Of a stretch of 64,000 nucleotides of DNA, positions 9,950-25,119 are shown in pieces (within the stretch, counting starts at the first letter, position 1; each line of letters starts with the position of its first letter). Position numbers and translations under genes: made by a program. Source of the stretch: Elmis aenea (lineage: Eukaryota; Arthropoda; Insecta; Coleoptera; Elmidae); contig CANTFG010000098.1 in NCBI GenBank assembly GCA_947652605.1, forward strand, positions 62,001-126,000, read 5' to 3'. The notes below the pieces were generated by a model, which made no database searches, was not told the DNA's origin, and worked only from the letters and a program-made list of their open reading frames with translations.

Positions 9950-12900
9950 TGATTTGTATATCACAGGAACAGTTTATCCATCGCCTCTTTACATGAATGC
10001 AATTGTTTCGCATATGTCTTTCAATAAGCTGGTTTTAATTTTTAATAATTTCCTAAAAATACCGTGCTTTAGTTAATACATATATTCCTTGAGCGACTAT
10101 TTCGAAACAATTTTAATTATTGATTTGTATATCACAGGAACAGTTTATCCTTCGCATCTTTACATGAAAAAAATTGTTTTGCATATGTCTTTCAATGAGC
10201 TGGTTTTAATTTTTAATAATTTCCTAAAAATACCGTGCTTTAGTTAATACATATGTTCCTTGAGCGACTATTTCGAAACAATTTTAATTATTGATTTGTA
10301 TATCACAGGAACAGTTTATCCTTCGCATCTTTACATGAAAAAAATTGTTTTGCATATGTCTTTCAATGAGCTGGTTTTAATTTTTAATAATTTCCTAAAA
10401 ATACCGTGCTTTAGTTAATACATATGTTCCTTGAGCGACTATTTCGAAACAATTTTAATTATTGATTTGTATATCACAGGAACAGTTTATCCATCGCCTC
10501 TTTACATGAATACAATTGTTTTGCATATGTCTTTCAATGAGCTGGTTTTAATTTTTAATAATTTCCTAAAAATACCGTGCTTTAGTTAATACATATGTTC
10601 CTTGAGCGACTATTTCGAAACAATTTTAATTATTGATTTGTATATCACAGGAACAGTTTATCCATCGCCTCTTTACATGAATACAATTGTTTTGCATATG
10701 TCTTTCAATGAGCTGGTTTTAATTTTTAATAATTTCCTAAAAATACCGTGCTTTAGTTAATACATATGTTCCTTGAGCGACTATTTCTAAACAATTTTAA
10801 TTATTGATTTGTATATCACAGGAACAGTTTATCCATCGCCTCTTTACATGAATACAATTGTTTTGCATATGTCTTTCAATGAGCTGGTTTTAATTTTTAA
10901 TAATTTCCTAAAAATACCGTGCTTTAGTTAATACATATGTTCCTTGAGCGACTATTTCTAAACAATTTTAATTATTGATTTGTATATCACAGGAACAGTT
11001 TATCCATCGCCTCTTTACATGAATACAATTGTTTTGCATATGTCTTTCAATGAGCTGGTTTTAATTTTTAATAATTTCCTAAAAATACCGTGCTTTAGTT
11101 AATACATATGTTCCTTGAGCGACTATTTCGAAACAATTTTAATTATTGATTTGTATATCACAGGAACAGTTTATCCATCGCCTCTTTACATGAATACAAT
11201 TGTTTTGCATATGTCTTTCAATGAGCTGGTTTTAATTTTTAATAATTTCCTAAAAATACCGTGCTTCAGTTAATACATATGTTCCTTGAGCGACTATTTC
11301 GAAACAAATTCAATTATTGATTTGTATATCACAGGAACAGTTTATCCATCGCCTCTTTACATGAATACAATTGTTTTGCATATGTCTTTCAATGAGCTGG
11401 TTTTAATTTTTAATAATTTCCTAAAAATACCGTGCTTTAGTTAATACATATGTTCCTTAAGCGACTATTTCGAAACAATTTTAATTATTGATTTGTATAT
11501 TACAGGAACAGTTTATCCATCGCCTCTTTACATGAATGCAATTGTTTCGCATATGTCTTTCAATAAGCTGGTTTTAATTTTTAATAATTTCCTAAAAATA
11601 CCGTGCTTTAGTTAATACATATATTCCTTGAGCGACTATTTCGAAACAATTTTAATTATTGATTTGTATATCACAGGAACAGTTTATCCTTCGCATCTTT
11701 ACATGAAAAAAATTGTTTTGCATATGTCTTTCAATGAGCTGGTTTTAATTTTTAATAATTTCCTAAAAATACCGTGCTTTAGTTAATACATATGTTCCTT
11801 GAGCGACTATTTCGAAACAATTTTAATTATTGATTTGTATATCACAGGAACAGTTTATCCTTCGCATCTTTACATGAAAAAAATTGTTTTGCATATGTCT
11901 TTCAATGAGCTGGTTTTAATTTTTAATAATTTCCTAAAAATACCGTGCTTTAGTTAATACATATGTTCCTTGAGCGACTATTTCGAAACAATTTTAATTA
12001 TTGATTTGTATATCACAGGAACAGTTTATCCATCGCCTCTTTACATGAATACAATTGTTTTGCATATGTCTTTCAATGAGCTGGTTTTAATTTTTAATAA
12101 TTTCCTAAAAATACCGTGCTTTAGTTAATACATATGTTCCTTGAGCGACTATTTCGAAACAATTTTAATTATTGATTTGTATATCACAGGAACAGTTTAT
12201 CCATCGCCTCTTTACATGAATACAATTGTTTTGCATATGTCTTTCAATGAGCTGGTTTTAATTTTTAATAATTTCCTAAAAATACCGTGCTTTAGTTAAT
12301 ACATATGTTCCTTGAGCGACTATTTCGAAACAATTTTAATTATTGATTTGTATATCACAGGAACAGTTTATCCATCGCCTCTTTACATGATTACAATTGT
12401 TTTGCATATGTCTTTCAATGAGCTGGTTTTAATTTTTAATAATTTCCTAAAAATACCGTGCTTTAGTTAATACATATGTTCCTTGAGCGACTATTTCTAA
12501 ACAATTTTAATTATTGATTTGTATATCACAGGAACAGTTTATCCATCGCCTCTTTACATGAATACAATTGTTTTGCATATGTCTTTCAATGAGCTGGTTT
12601 TAATTTTTAATAATTTCCTAAAAATACCGTGCTTTAGTTAATACATATGTTCCTTGAGCGACTATTTCGAAACAATTTTAATTATTGATTTGTATATCAC
12701 AGAAACAGTTTATCCATCGCCTCTTTACATGAATACAATTGTTTTGCATATGTCTTTCAATGAGCTGGTTTTAATTTTTAATAATTTCCTAAAAATACCG
12801 TGCTTCAGTTAATACATATGTTCCTTGAGCGACTATTTCGAAACAAATTCAATTATTGATTTGTATATCACAGGAACAGTTTATCCATCGCCTCTTTACA

Positions 12901-13690
12901 TGAATACAATTGTTTTGCATATGTCTTTCAATGAGCTGGTTTTAATTTTTAATAATTTCCTAAAAATACCGTGCTTTAGTTAATACATATGTTCCTTAAG
13001 CGACTATTTCGAAACAATTTTAATTATTGATTTGTATATTACAGGAACAGTTTATCTATCGCCTCTTTACATGAATACAATTGTTTTGCATATGTCTTTC
13101 AATGAGCTGGTTTTAATTTTTAATAATTTCCTAAAAATACCGTGCTTTAGTTAATACATATGTTCCTTGAGCGACTATTTCGAAACAATTTTAATTATTG
13201 ATTTGTATATCACAGGAACAGTTTATCCATCGCCTCTTTACATGAATACAATTGTTTTGCATATGTCTTTTAATGAGCTGGTTTTAATTTTTAATAATTT
13301 CCTAAAAATACCGTGCTTTAGTTAATACATATGTTCCTTGAGCGACTATTTCGAAACAATTTTAATTATTGATTTGTATATCACTGGAACAGTTTATCCA
13401 TCGCTTTTTTACATGAATACAATTGTTTTGCATATGTCTTTCAATGAGCTGGTTTTAATTTTTAATAATTTCCTAAAAATACCGTGCTTTAGTTAATACA
13501 TATGTTCCTTGAGCGACTATTTCTGAACAATTTTAATTATTGATTTGTATATCAAAGGAACAGTTTATCCATCGCCTTTTTACATGAATACAATTGTTTT
13601 GCATATGTCTTTCAAAGAGCTGGTTTTAATTTTTAATAATTTCCTAAAAATACCGTGCTTTAGTTAATACATATGTTCCTTGAGCGACTA
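9950..13690. repeat. Higher-order block with 31-monomer offset, copy 1
   Basis: Variant landmarks recur 5,302 bp downstream (31 x 171 plus a 1-bp insertion near 13843): gcaattgtttcg at 9999 and 15301 and again at 11538 and 16840, tattac-ctatcg at 13037 and 18339, and cgctttttt at 13401 and 18703. Within each copy, gcaattgtttcg recurs after 1,539 bp (9 monomers). Landmark order is conserved, but several monomers differ, so this is an older or partly converted duplication. Confidence 0.68.
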
Positions 13691-15249
13691 TTTCGTAACA
13701 ATTTTAATTATTGATTTGTATATCACAGGAACAGTTTATCCATCGCCTTTTTACATGAATACAATTGTTTTGCATATGTCTTTCAATGAGCTGGTTTTAA
13801 TTTTTAATAATTTCCTAAAAATACCGTGCTTTAGTTAATACATAATGTTCCTTGAGCGACTATTTCGAAACAATTTTAATTATTGATTTGTATATCACAG
13901 GAACAGTTTATCCATCGCCTCTTTACATGAATACAATTGTTTTGCATATGTCTTTCAATGAGCTGGTTTTAATTTTTAATAATTTCCTAAAAATACCGTG
14001 CTTTAGTTAATACATATGTTCCTTGAGCGACTATTTCTAAACAATTTTAATTATTGATTTGTATATCACAGGAACAGTTTATCCATCGCCTCTTTACATG
14101 AATACAATTGTTTTGCATATGTCTTTCAATGAGCTGGTTTTAATTTTTAATAATTTCCTAAAAATACCGTGCTTTAGTTAATACATATGTTCCTTGAGCG
14201 ACTATTTCGAAACAATTTTAATTATTGATTTGTATATCACAGGAACAGTTTATCCATCGCCTCTTTACATGAATACAATTGTTTTGCATATGTCTTTCAA
14301 TGAGCTGGTTTTAATTTTTAATAATTTCCTAAAAATACCGTGCTTTAGTTAATACATATGTTCCTTGAGCGACTATTTCTAAACAATTTTAATTATTGAT
14401 TTGTATATCACAGGAACAGTTTATCCATCGCCTCTTTACATGAATACAATTGTTTTGCATATGTCTTTCAATGAGCTGGTTTTAATTTTTAATAATTTCC
14501 TAAAAATACCGTGCTTTAGTTAATACATATGTTCCTTGAGCGACTATTTCGAAACAATTTTAATTATTGATTTGTATATCACAGGAACAGTTTATCCATC
14601 GCCTCTTTACATGAATACAATTGTTTTGCATATGTCTTTCAATGAGCTGGTTTTAATTTTTAATAATTTCCTAAAAATACCGTGCTTTAGTTAATACATA
14701 TGTTCCTTGAGCGACTATTTCTAAACAATTTTAATTATTGATTTGTATATCACAGGAACAGTTTATCCATCGCCTCTTTACATGAATACAATTGTTTTGC
14801 ATATGTCTTTCAATGAGCTGGTTTTAATTTTTAATAATTTCCTAAAAATACCGTGCTTTAGTTAATACATATGTTCCTTGAGCGACTATTTCGAAACAAT
14901 TTTAATTATTGATTTGTATATCACAGAAACAGTTTATCCATCGCCTCTTTACATGAATACAATTGTTTTGCATATGTCTTTCAATGAGCTGGTTTTAATT
15001 TTTAATAATTTCCTAAAAATACCGTGCTTCAGTTAATACATATGTTCCTTGAGCGACTATTTCTAAACAATTTTAATTATTGATTTGTATATCACAGGAA
15101 CAGTTTATCCATCGCCTCTTTACATGAATACAATTGTTTTGCATATGTCTTTCGATGAGCTGGTTTTAATTTTTAATAATTTCCTAAAAATACCGTGCTT
15201 TAGTTAATACATATGTTCCTTGAGCGTCTATTTCTAAACAATTTTAATT

Positions 15250-18200
15250 ATTGATTTGTATATCACAGGAACAGTTTATCCATCGCCTCTTTACATGAAT
15301 GCAATTGTTTCGCATATGTCTTTCAATAAGCTGGTTTTAATTTTTAATAATTTCCTAAAAATACCGTGCTTTAGTTAATACATATATTCCTTGAGCGACT
15401 ATTTCGAAACAATTTTAATTATTGATTTGTATATCACAGGAACAGTTTATCCTTAGCATCTTTACATGAAAAAAATTGTTTTGCATATGTCTTTCAATGA
15501 GCTGGTTTTAATTTTTAATAATTTCCTAAAAATACCGTGCTTTAGTTAATACATATGTTCCTTGAGCGACTATTTCGAAACAATTTTAATTATTGATTTG
15601 TATATCACAGGAACAGTTTATCCTTCGCATCTTTACATGAATACAATTGTTTTGCATATGTCTTTCAATGAGCTGGTTTTAATTTTTAATAATTTCCTAA
15701 AAATACCGTGCTTTAGTTAATACATATGTTCCTTGAGCGACTATTTCGAAACAATTTTAATTATTGATTTGTATATCACAGGAACAGTTTATCCATCGCC
15801 TCTTTACATGAATACAATTGTTTTGCATATGTCTTTCAATGAGCTGGTTTTAATTTTTAATAATTTCCTAAAAATACCGTGCTTTAGTTAATACATATGT
15901 TCCTTGAGCGACTATTTCTAAACAATTTTAATTATTGATTTGTATATCACAGGAACAGTTTATCCATCGCCTCTTTACATGAATACAATTGTTTTGCATA
16001 TGTCTTTCAATGAGCTGGTTTTAATTTTTAATAATTTCCTAAAAATACCGTGCTTTAGTTAATACATATGTTCCTTGAGCGACTATTTCGAAACAATTTT
16101 AATTATTGATTTGTATATCACAGGAACAGTTTATCCATCGCCTCTTTACATGAATACAATTGTTTTGCATATGTCTTTCAATGAGCTGGTTTTAATTTTT
16201 AATAATTTCCTAAAAATACCGTGCTTTAGTTAATACATATGTTCCTTGAGCGACTATTTCTAAACAATTTTAATTATTGATTTGTATATCACAGGAACAG
16301 TTTATCCATCGCCTCTTTACATGAATACAATTGTTTTGCATATGTCTTTCAATGAGCTGGTTTGAATTTTTAATAATTTCCTAAAAATACCGTGCTTTAG
16401 TTAATACATATGTTCCTTGAGCGACTATTTCGAAACAATTTTAATTATTGATTTGTATATCACAGAAACAGTTTATCCATCGCCTCTTTACATGAATACA
16501 ATTGTTTTGCATATGTCTTTCAATGAGCTGGTTTTAATTTTTAATAATTTCCTAAAAATACCGTGCTTCAGTTAATACATATGTTCCTTGAGCGACTATT
16601 TCGAAACAAATTCAATTATTGATTTGTATATCACAGGAACAGTTTATCCATCGCCTCTTTACATGAATACAATTGTTTTGCATATGTCTTTCAATGAGCT
16701 GGTTTTAATTTTTAATAATTTCCTAAAAATACCGTGCTTTAGTTAATACATATGTTCCTTAAGCGACTATTTCGAAACAATTTTAATTATTGATTTGTAT
16801 ATTACAGGAACAGTTTATCCATCGCCTCTTTACATGAATGCAATTGTTTCGCATATGTCTTTCAATAAGCTGGTTTTAATTTTTAATAATTTCCTAAAAA
16901 TACCGTGCTTTAGTTAATACATATATTCCTTGAGCGACTATTTCGAAACAATTTTAATTATTGATTTGTATATCACAGGAACAGTTTATCCTTCGCATCT
17001 TTACATGAAAAAAATTGTTTTGCATATGTCTTTCAATGAGCTGGTTTTAATTTTTAATAATTTCCTAAAAATACCGTGCTTTAGTTAATACATATGTTCC
17101 TTGAGCGACTATTTCGAAACAATTTTAATTATTGATTTGTATATCACAGGAACAGTTTATCCTTCGCATCTTTACATGAAAAAAATTGTTTTGCATATGT
17201 CTTTCAATGAGCTGGTTTTAATTTTTAATAATTTCCTAAAAATACCGTGCTTTAGTTAATACATATGTTCCTTGAGCGACTATTTCGAAACAATTTTAAT
17301 TATTGATTTGTATATCACAGGAACAGTTTATCCATCGCCTCTTTACATGAATACAATTGTTTTGCATATGTCTTTCAATGAGCTGGTTTTAATTTTTAAT
17401 AATTTCCTAAAAATACCGTGCTTTAGTTAATACATATGTTCCTTGAGCGACTATTTCGAAACAATTTTAATTATTGATTTGTATATCACAGGAACAGTTT
17501 ATCCATCACCTCTTTACATGAATACAATTGTTTTGCATATGTCTTTCAATGAGCTGGTTTTAATTTTTAATAATTTCCTAAAAATACCGTGCTTTAGTTA
17601 ATACATATGTTCCTTGAGCGACTATTTCGAAACAATTTTAATTATTGATTTGTATATCACAGGAACAGTTTATCCATCGCCTCTTTACATGAATACAATT
17701 GTTTTGCATATGTCTTTCAATGAGCTGGTTTTAATTTTTAATAATTTCCTAAAAATACCGTGCTTTATTTAATACATATGTTCCTTGAGCGACTATTTCT
17801 AAACAATTTTAATTATTGATTTGTATATCACAGGAACAGTTTATCCATCGCCTCTTTACATGAATACAATTGTTTTGCATATGTCTTTCAATGAGCTGGT
17901 TTTAATTTTTAATAATTTCCTAAAAATACCGTGCTTTAGTTAATACATATGTTCCTTGAGCGACTATTTCGAAACAATTTTAATTATTGATTTGTATATC
18001 ACAGAAACAGTTTATCCATCGCCTCTTTACATGAATACAATTGTTTTGCATATGTCTTTCAATGAGCTGGTTTTAATTTTTAATAATTTCCTAAAAATAC
18101 CGTGCTTCAGTTAATACATATGTTCCTTGATCGACTATTTCGAAACAAATTCAATTATTGATTTGTATATCACAGGAACAGTTTATCCATCGCCTCTTTA

Positions 18201-18990
18201 CATGAATACAATTGTTTTGCATATGTCTTTCAATGAGCTGGTTTTAATTTTTAATAATTTCCTAAAAATACCGTGCTTTAGTTAATACATATGTTCCTTA
18301 AGCGACTATTTCGAAACAATTTTAATTATTGATTTGTATATTACAGGAACAGTTTATCTATCGCCTCTTTACATGAATACAATTGTTTTGCATATGTCTT
18401 TCAATGAGCTGGTTTTAATTTTTAATAATTTCCTAAAAATACCGTGCTTTAGTTAATACATATGTTCCTTGAGCGACTATTTCGAAACAATTTTAATTAT
18501 TGATTTGTATATCACAGGAACAGTTTATCCATCGCCTCTTTACATGAATACAATTGTTTTGCATATGTCTTTTAATGAGCTGGTTTTAATTTTTAATAAT
18601 TTCCTAAAAATACCGTGCTTTAGTTAATACATATGTTCCTTGAGCGACTATTTCGAAACAATTTTAATTATTGATTTGTATATCACTGGAACAGTTTATC
18701 CATCGCTTTTTTACATGAATACAATTGTTTTGCATATGTCTTTCAATGAGCTGGTTTTAATTTTTAATAATTTCCTAAAAATACCGTGCTTTAGTTAATA
18801 CATATGTTCCTTGAGCGACTATTTCTGAACAATTTTAATTATTGATTTGTATATCAAAGGAACAGTTTATCCATCGCCTTTTTACATGAATACAATTGTT
18901 TTGCATATGTCTTTCAAAGAGCTGGTTTTAATTTTTAATAATTTCCTAAAAATACCGTGCTTTAGTTAATACATATGTTCCTTGAGCGAC
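15250..18990. repeat. Higher-order block with 31-monomer offset, copy 2
   Basis: Partner of 9.95-13.69 kb, with the same landmark order. Private changes include ccttagcatc near 15450, gtttgaattt near 16361, tttatttaatac near 17764 and cttgatcgac near 18127. The order gcaattg, catgaaaaaaattg twice, ttcagttaa, aaacaaattcaatt, tattac-ctatcg, cgctttttt, atcaaagg is also present at about 1354-3770, there with two extra monomers. Confidence 0.66.
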
Positions 18991-21359
18991 TATTTCTAAA
19001 CAATTTTAATTATTGATTTGTATATCACAGGAACAGTTTATCCATCGCCTCTTAACATGAATACAATTGTTTTGCATATGTCTTTCAATGAGCTGGTTTT
19101 AATTTTTAATAATTTCCTAAAAATACCGTGCTTTAGTTAATACATATGTTCCTTGAGCGACTATTTCGAAACAATTTTAATTATTGATTTGTATATCACA
19201 GGAACAGTTTATCCATCGCCTCTTTACATGAATACAATTGTTTTGCATATGTCTTTCAATGAGCTGGTTTTAATTTTTAATAATTTCCTAAAAATACCGT
19301 GCTTTAGTTAATACATATGTTCCTTGAGCGATTATTTCTGAACAATTTTAATTATTGATTTGTATATCACAGGAACAGTTTATCCATCGCCTCTTTACAT
19401 GAATACAATTGTTTTGCATATGTCTTTCAATGAGCTGGTTTTAATTTTTAATGATTTCCTAAAAATACCGTGCTTTAGTTAATACATATGTTCCTTGAGC
19501 GACTATTTCTGAACAATTTTAATTATTGATTTGTATATCACAGGAACAGTTTATCCATCGCCTCTTTACATGAATACAATTGTTTTGCATATGTCTTTTA
19601 ATGAGCTGGTTTTAATTTTTAATAATTTCCTAAAAATACCGTGCTTTAGTTAATACATATGTTCCTTGAGCGACTATTTCGAAACAATTTCAATTATTGA
19701 TTTGTATATCACAGGAACAGTTTATCCATCGCCTCTTTACATGAATACAATTGTTTTGCATATGTCTTTCAATGAGCTGGTTTTAATTTTTAATAATTTC
19801 CTAAAAATACCGTGCTTTAGTTAATACATATGTTCCTTGAGCGACTATTTCTGAACAATTTTAATTATTGATTTGTATATCACAGGAACAGTTTATCCAT
19901 CGCCTCTTTACATGAATACAATTGTTTTGCATATGTCTTTCAATGAGCTGGTTTTAATTTTTAATAATTTCCTAAAAATACCGTGCTTTAGTTAATACAT
20001 ATGTTCCTTGGGCGACTATTTCTAAACAATTTTAATTATTGATTGGTATGTCACAGGAACAGTTTATCCATCGCCTCTTTACATGAATACAATTGTTTTG
20101 CATATGTCTTTCAATGAGCTGGTTTTAATTTTTAATAATTTCCTAAAAATACCGTGCTTTAGTTAATACATATGTTCCTTGAGCGACTATTTCGAAACAA
20201 TTTTAATTATTGATTTTTATATCACAGAAACAGTTTATCCATCGCCTCTTTACATGAATACAATTGTTTTGCATATGTCTTTCAATGAGCTGGTTTTAAT
20301 TTTTAATAATTTCCTAAAAATACCGTGCTTTAGTTAATACATATGTTCCTTGAGCGACTATTTCGAAACAATTTTAATTCTTGATTTTTATATCACAGAA
20401 ACAGTTTATCCATCGCCTCTTTACATGAATACAATTGTTTTGCATATGTCTTTCAATGAGCTGGTTTTAATTTTTAATAATTTTCTAAAAATACCGTGCT
20501 TTAGTTAATACATATGTTCCTTGAGCGACTATTTCGAAACAATTTTAATTATTGATTTGTATATCACAGAAACAGTTTATCCATCGCCTCTTTACATGAA
20601 TACAATTGTTTTGCATATGTCTTTCAATGAGCTGGTTTTAATTTTTAATGATTTCCCAAAAATACCGTGCTTTAGTTAATACATATGTTCCTTGAGCGAC
20701 TATTTCTAAACAATTTTAATTATTGATTTGTATATCACAGGAACAGTTTATCCATCGCCTCTTTACATGAATACAATTGTTTTGCATATGTCTTTCAATG
20801 AGCTGGTTTTAATTTTTAATAATTTCCTAAAAATACCGTGCTTTAGTTAATACATATGTTCCTTGAGCGACTATTTCGAAACAATTTTAATTATTGATTT
20901 GTATATCACAGGAACAGTTTATCCATCGCCTGTTTACATGAATACAATTGTTTTGCATATATCTTTCAATGAGCTGGTTTTAATTTTTAATAATTTCCTA
21001 AAAATACCGTGCTTTAGTTAATACATATGTTCCTTGAGCGACTATTTCTAAACAATTTTAATTATTGATTTGTATATCACAGGAACAGTTTATCCATCGC
21101 CTCTTTACATAAATACAATTGTTTTGCATATGTCTTTCAATGAGCTGGTTTTAATTTTTAATAATTTCCTAAAAATACCGTGCTTTAGTTAATACATATG
21201 TTCCTTGAGCGACTATTTCTAAACAATTTTAATTATTGATTTGTATATCACAGGAACAGTTTATCCATCGCCTCTTTACATGAATACAATTGTTTTGCAT
21301 ATGTCTTTCAATGAGCTGGTTTTAATTTTTAATAATTTCCTAAAAATACCGTGCTTTAG

Positions 21360-24300
21360 TTAATACATATGTTCCTTAAGCGACTATTTCGAAACAATTT
21401 TAATTATTGATTTGTATATTACAGGAACAGTTTATCTATCGCCTCTTTACATGAATACAATTGTTTTGCATATGTCTTTCAATGAGCTGGTTTTAATTTT
21501 TAATAATTTCCTAAAAATACCGTGCTTTAGTTAATACATATGTTCCTTGAGCGACTATTTCGAAACAATTTTAATTATTGATTTGTATATCACAGGAACA
21601 GTTTATCCATCGCCTCTTTACATGAATACAATTGTTTTGCATATGTCTTTTATTGAGCTGGTTTTAATTTTTAATAATTTCCTAAAAATACCGTGCTTTA
21701 GTTAATACATATGTTCCTTGAGCGACTATTTCGAAACAATTTTAATTATTGATTTGTATATCACTGGAACAGTTTATCCATCGCTTTTTTACATGAATAC
21801 AATTGTTTTGCATATGTCTTTCAATGAGCTGGTTTTAATTTTTAATAATTTCCTAAAAATACCGTGCTTTAGTTAATACATATGTTCCTTGAGCGACTAT
21901 TTCTGAACAATTTTAATTATTGATTTGTATATCAAAGGAACAGTTTATCCATCGCCTTTTTACATGAATACAATTGTTTTGCATATGTCTTTCAAAGAGC
22001 TGGTTTTAATTTTTAATAATTTCCTAAAAATACCGTGCTTTAGTTAATACATATGTTCCTTGAGCGACTATTTCGTAACAATTTTAATTATTGATTTGTA
22101 TATCACAGGAACAGTTTATCCATCGCCTCTTAACATGAATACAATTGTTTTGCATATGTCTTTCAATGAGCTGGTTTTAATTTTTAATAATTTCCTAAAA
22201 ATACCGTGCTTTAGTTAATACATATGTTCCTTGAGCGACTATTTCGAAACAATTTTAATTATTGATTTGTATATCACAGGAACAGTTTATCCATCGCCTC
22301 TTTACATGAATACAATTGTTTTGCATATGTCTTTCAATGAGCTGGTTTTAATTTTTAATAATTTCCTAAAAATACCATGCTTTAGTTAATACATATGTTC
22401 CTTGAGCGACTATTTCGAAACAATTTCAATTATTGATTTGTATATCACAGGAACAGTTTATCCATCGCCTCTTTACATGAATACAATTGTTTTGCATATG
22501 TCTTTCAATGAGCTGGTTTTAATTTTTAATAATTTCCTAAAAATACCGTGCTTTAGTTAATACATATGTTCCTTGAGCGATTATTTCTGAACAATTTTAA
22601 TTATTGATTTGTATATCACAGGAACAGTTTATCCATCGCCTCTTTACATGAATACAATTGTTTTGCATATGTCTTTCAATGAGCTGGTTTTAATTTTTAA
22701 TGATTTCCTAAAAATACCGTGCTTTAGTTAATACATATGTTCCTTGAGCGACTATTTCTGAACAATTTTAATTATTGATTTGTATATCACAGGAACAGTT
22801 TATCCATCGCCTCTTTACATGAATACAATTGTTTTGCATATGTCTTTCAATGAGCTGGTTTTAATTTTTAATAATTTCCTAAAAATACCGTGCTTTAGTT
22901 AATACATATGTTCCTTGAGCGACTATTTCGAAACAATTTTAATTATTGATTTGTATATCACAGGAACAGTTTATCCATCGCCTGTTTACATGAATACAAT
23001 TGTTTTGCATATATCTTTCAATGAGCTGGTTTTAATTTTTAATAATTTCCTAAAAATACCGTGCTTTAGTTAATACATATGTTCCTTGAGCGACTATTTC
23101 TAAACAATTTTAATTATTGATTTGTATATCACAGGAACAGTTTATCCATCGCCTCTTTACATGAATACAATTGTTTTGCATATGTCTTTCAATGAGCTGG
23201 TTTTAATTTTTAATAATTTCCTAAAAATACCGTGCTTTAGTTAATACATATGTTCCTTGGGCGACTATTTCTAAACAATTTTAATTATTGATTGGTATGT
23301 CACAGGAACAGTTTATCCATCGCCTCTTTACATGAATACAATTGTTTTGCATATGTCTTTCAATGAGCTGGTTTTAATTTTTAATAATTTCCTAAAAATA
23401 CCGTGCTTTAGTTAATACATATGTTCCTTGAGCGACTATTTCGAAACAATTTTAATTATTGATTTTTATATCTCAGAAACAGTTTATCCATCGCCTCTTT
23501 ACATGAATACAATTGTTTTGCATATGTCTTTCAATGAGCTGGTTTTAATTTTTAATAATTTTCTAAAAATACCGTGCTTTAGTTAATACATATGTTCCTT
23601 GAGCGACTATTTCGAAACAATTTTAATTATTGATTTGTATATCACAGAAACAGTTTATCCATCGCCTCTTTACATGAATACAATTGTTTTGCATATGTCT
23701 TTCAATGAGCTGGTTTTAATTTTTAATGATTTCCCAAAAATACCGTGCTTTAGTTAATACATATGTTCCTTGAGCGACTATTTCTAAACAATTTTAATTA
23801 TTGATTTGTATATCACAGGAACAGTTTATCCATCGCCTCTTTACATGAATACAATTGTTTTGCATATGTCTTTCAATGAGCTGGTTTTAATTTTTAATAA
23901 TTTCCTAAAAATACCGTGCTTTAGTTAATACATATGTTCCTTGAGCGACTATTTCGAAACAATTTTAATTATTGATTTGTATATCACAGGAACAGTTTAT
24001 CCATCGCCTGTTTACATGAATACAATTGTTTTGCATATATCTTTCAATGAGCTGGTTTTAATTTTTAATAATTTCCTAAAAATACCGTGCTTTAGTTAAT
24101 ACATATGTTCCTTGAGCGACTATTTCTAAACAATTTTAATTATTGATTTGTATATCACAGGAACAGTTTATCCATCGCCTCTTTACATAAATACAATTGT
24201 TTTGCATATGTCTTTCAATGAGCTGGTTTTAATTTTTAATAATTTCCTAAAAATACCGTGCTTTAGTTAATACATATGTTCCTTGAGCGACTATTTCTAA

Positions 24301-24500
24301 ACAATTTTAATTATTGATTTGTATATCACAGGAACAGTTTATCCATCGCCTCTTTACATGAATACAATTGTTTTGCATATGTCTTTCAAAGAGCTGGTTT
24401 TAATTTTTAATAATTTCCTAAAAATACCGTGCTTTAGTTAATACATATGTTCCTTGAGCGACTATTTCGAAACAATTTTAATTATTGATTTGTATATCAC
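21360..24500. repeat. Higher-order block with 22-monomer offset, copy 1
   Basis: Markers recur 3,762 bp (22 x 171) downstream: tattac at 21417 and 25179, tattgagctgg at 21651 and 25413, attggtatgtcac at 23291 and 27053, and tatctcagaaac at about 23468 and 27230. Past about 23.5 kb the offset becomes 24 monomers (4,104 bp): ttcccaaaa at 23731 and 27835, cctgtttac at about 24008 and 28112, and acataaatac at about 24185 and 28289. Two extra monomers therefore sit in copy 2. Ends are approximate. Confidence 0.8.
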
Positions 24501-25119
24501 AGGAACAGTTTATCCATCGCCTGTTTACATGAATACAATTGTTTTGCATATATCTTTCAATGAGCTGGTTTTAATTTTTAATAATTTCCTAAAAATACCG
24601 TGCTTTAGTTAATACATATGTTCCTTGAGCGACTATTTCTAAACAATTTTAATTATTGATTTGTATATCACAGGAACAGTTTATCCATCGCCTCTTTACA
24701 TGAATACAATTGTTTTGCATATGTCTTTCAATGAGCTGGTTTTAATTTTTAATAATTTCCTAAAAATACCGTGCTTTAGTTAATACATATGTTCCTTGAG
24801 CGACTATTTCGAAACAATTTTAATTATTGATTTGTATATCACAGAAACAGTTTATCCATCGCCTCTTTACATGAATACAATTGTTTTGCATATGTCTTTC
24901 AATGAGCTGGTTTTAATTTTTAATAATTTCCTAAAAATACCGTGCTTCAGTTAATACATATGTTCCTTGAGCGACTATTTCGAAACAAATTCAATTATTG
25001 ATTTGTATATCACAGGAACAGTTTATCCATCGCCTCTTTACATGAATACAATTGTTTTGCATATGTCTTTCAATGAGCTGGTTTTAATTTTTAATAATTT
25101 CCTAAAAATACCGTGCTTT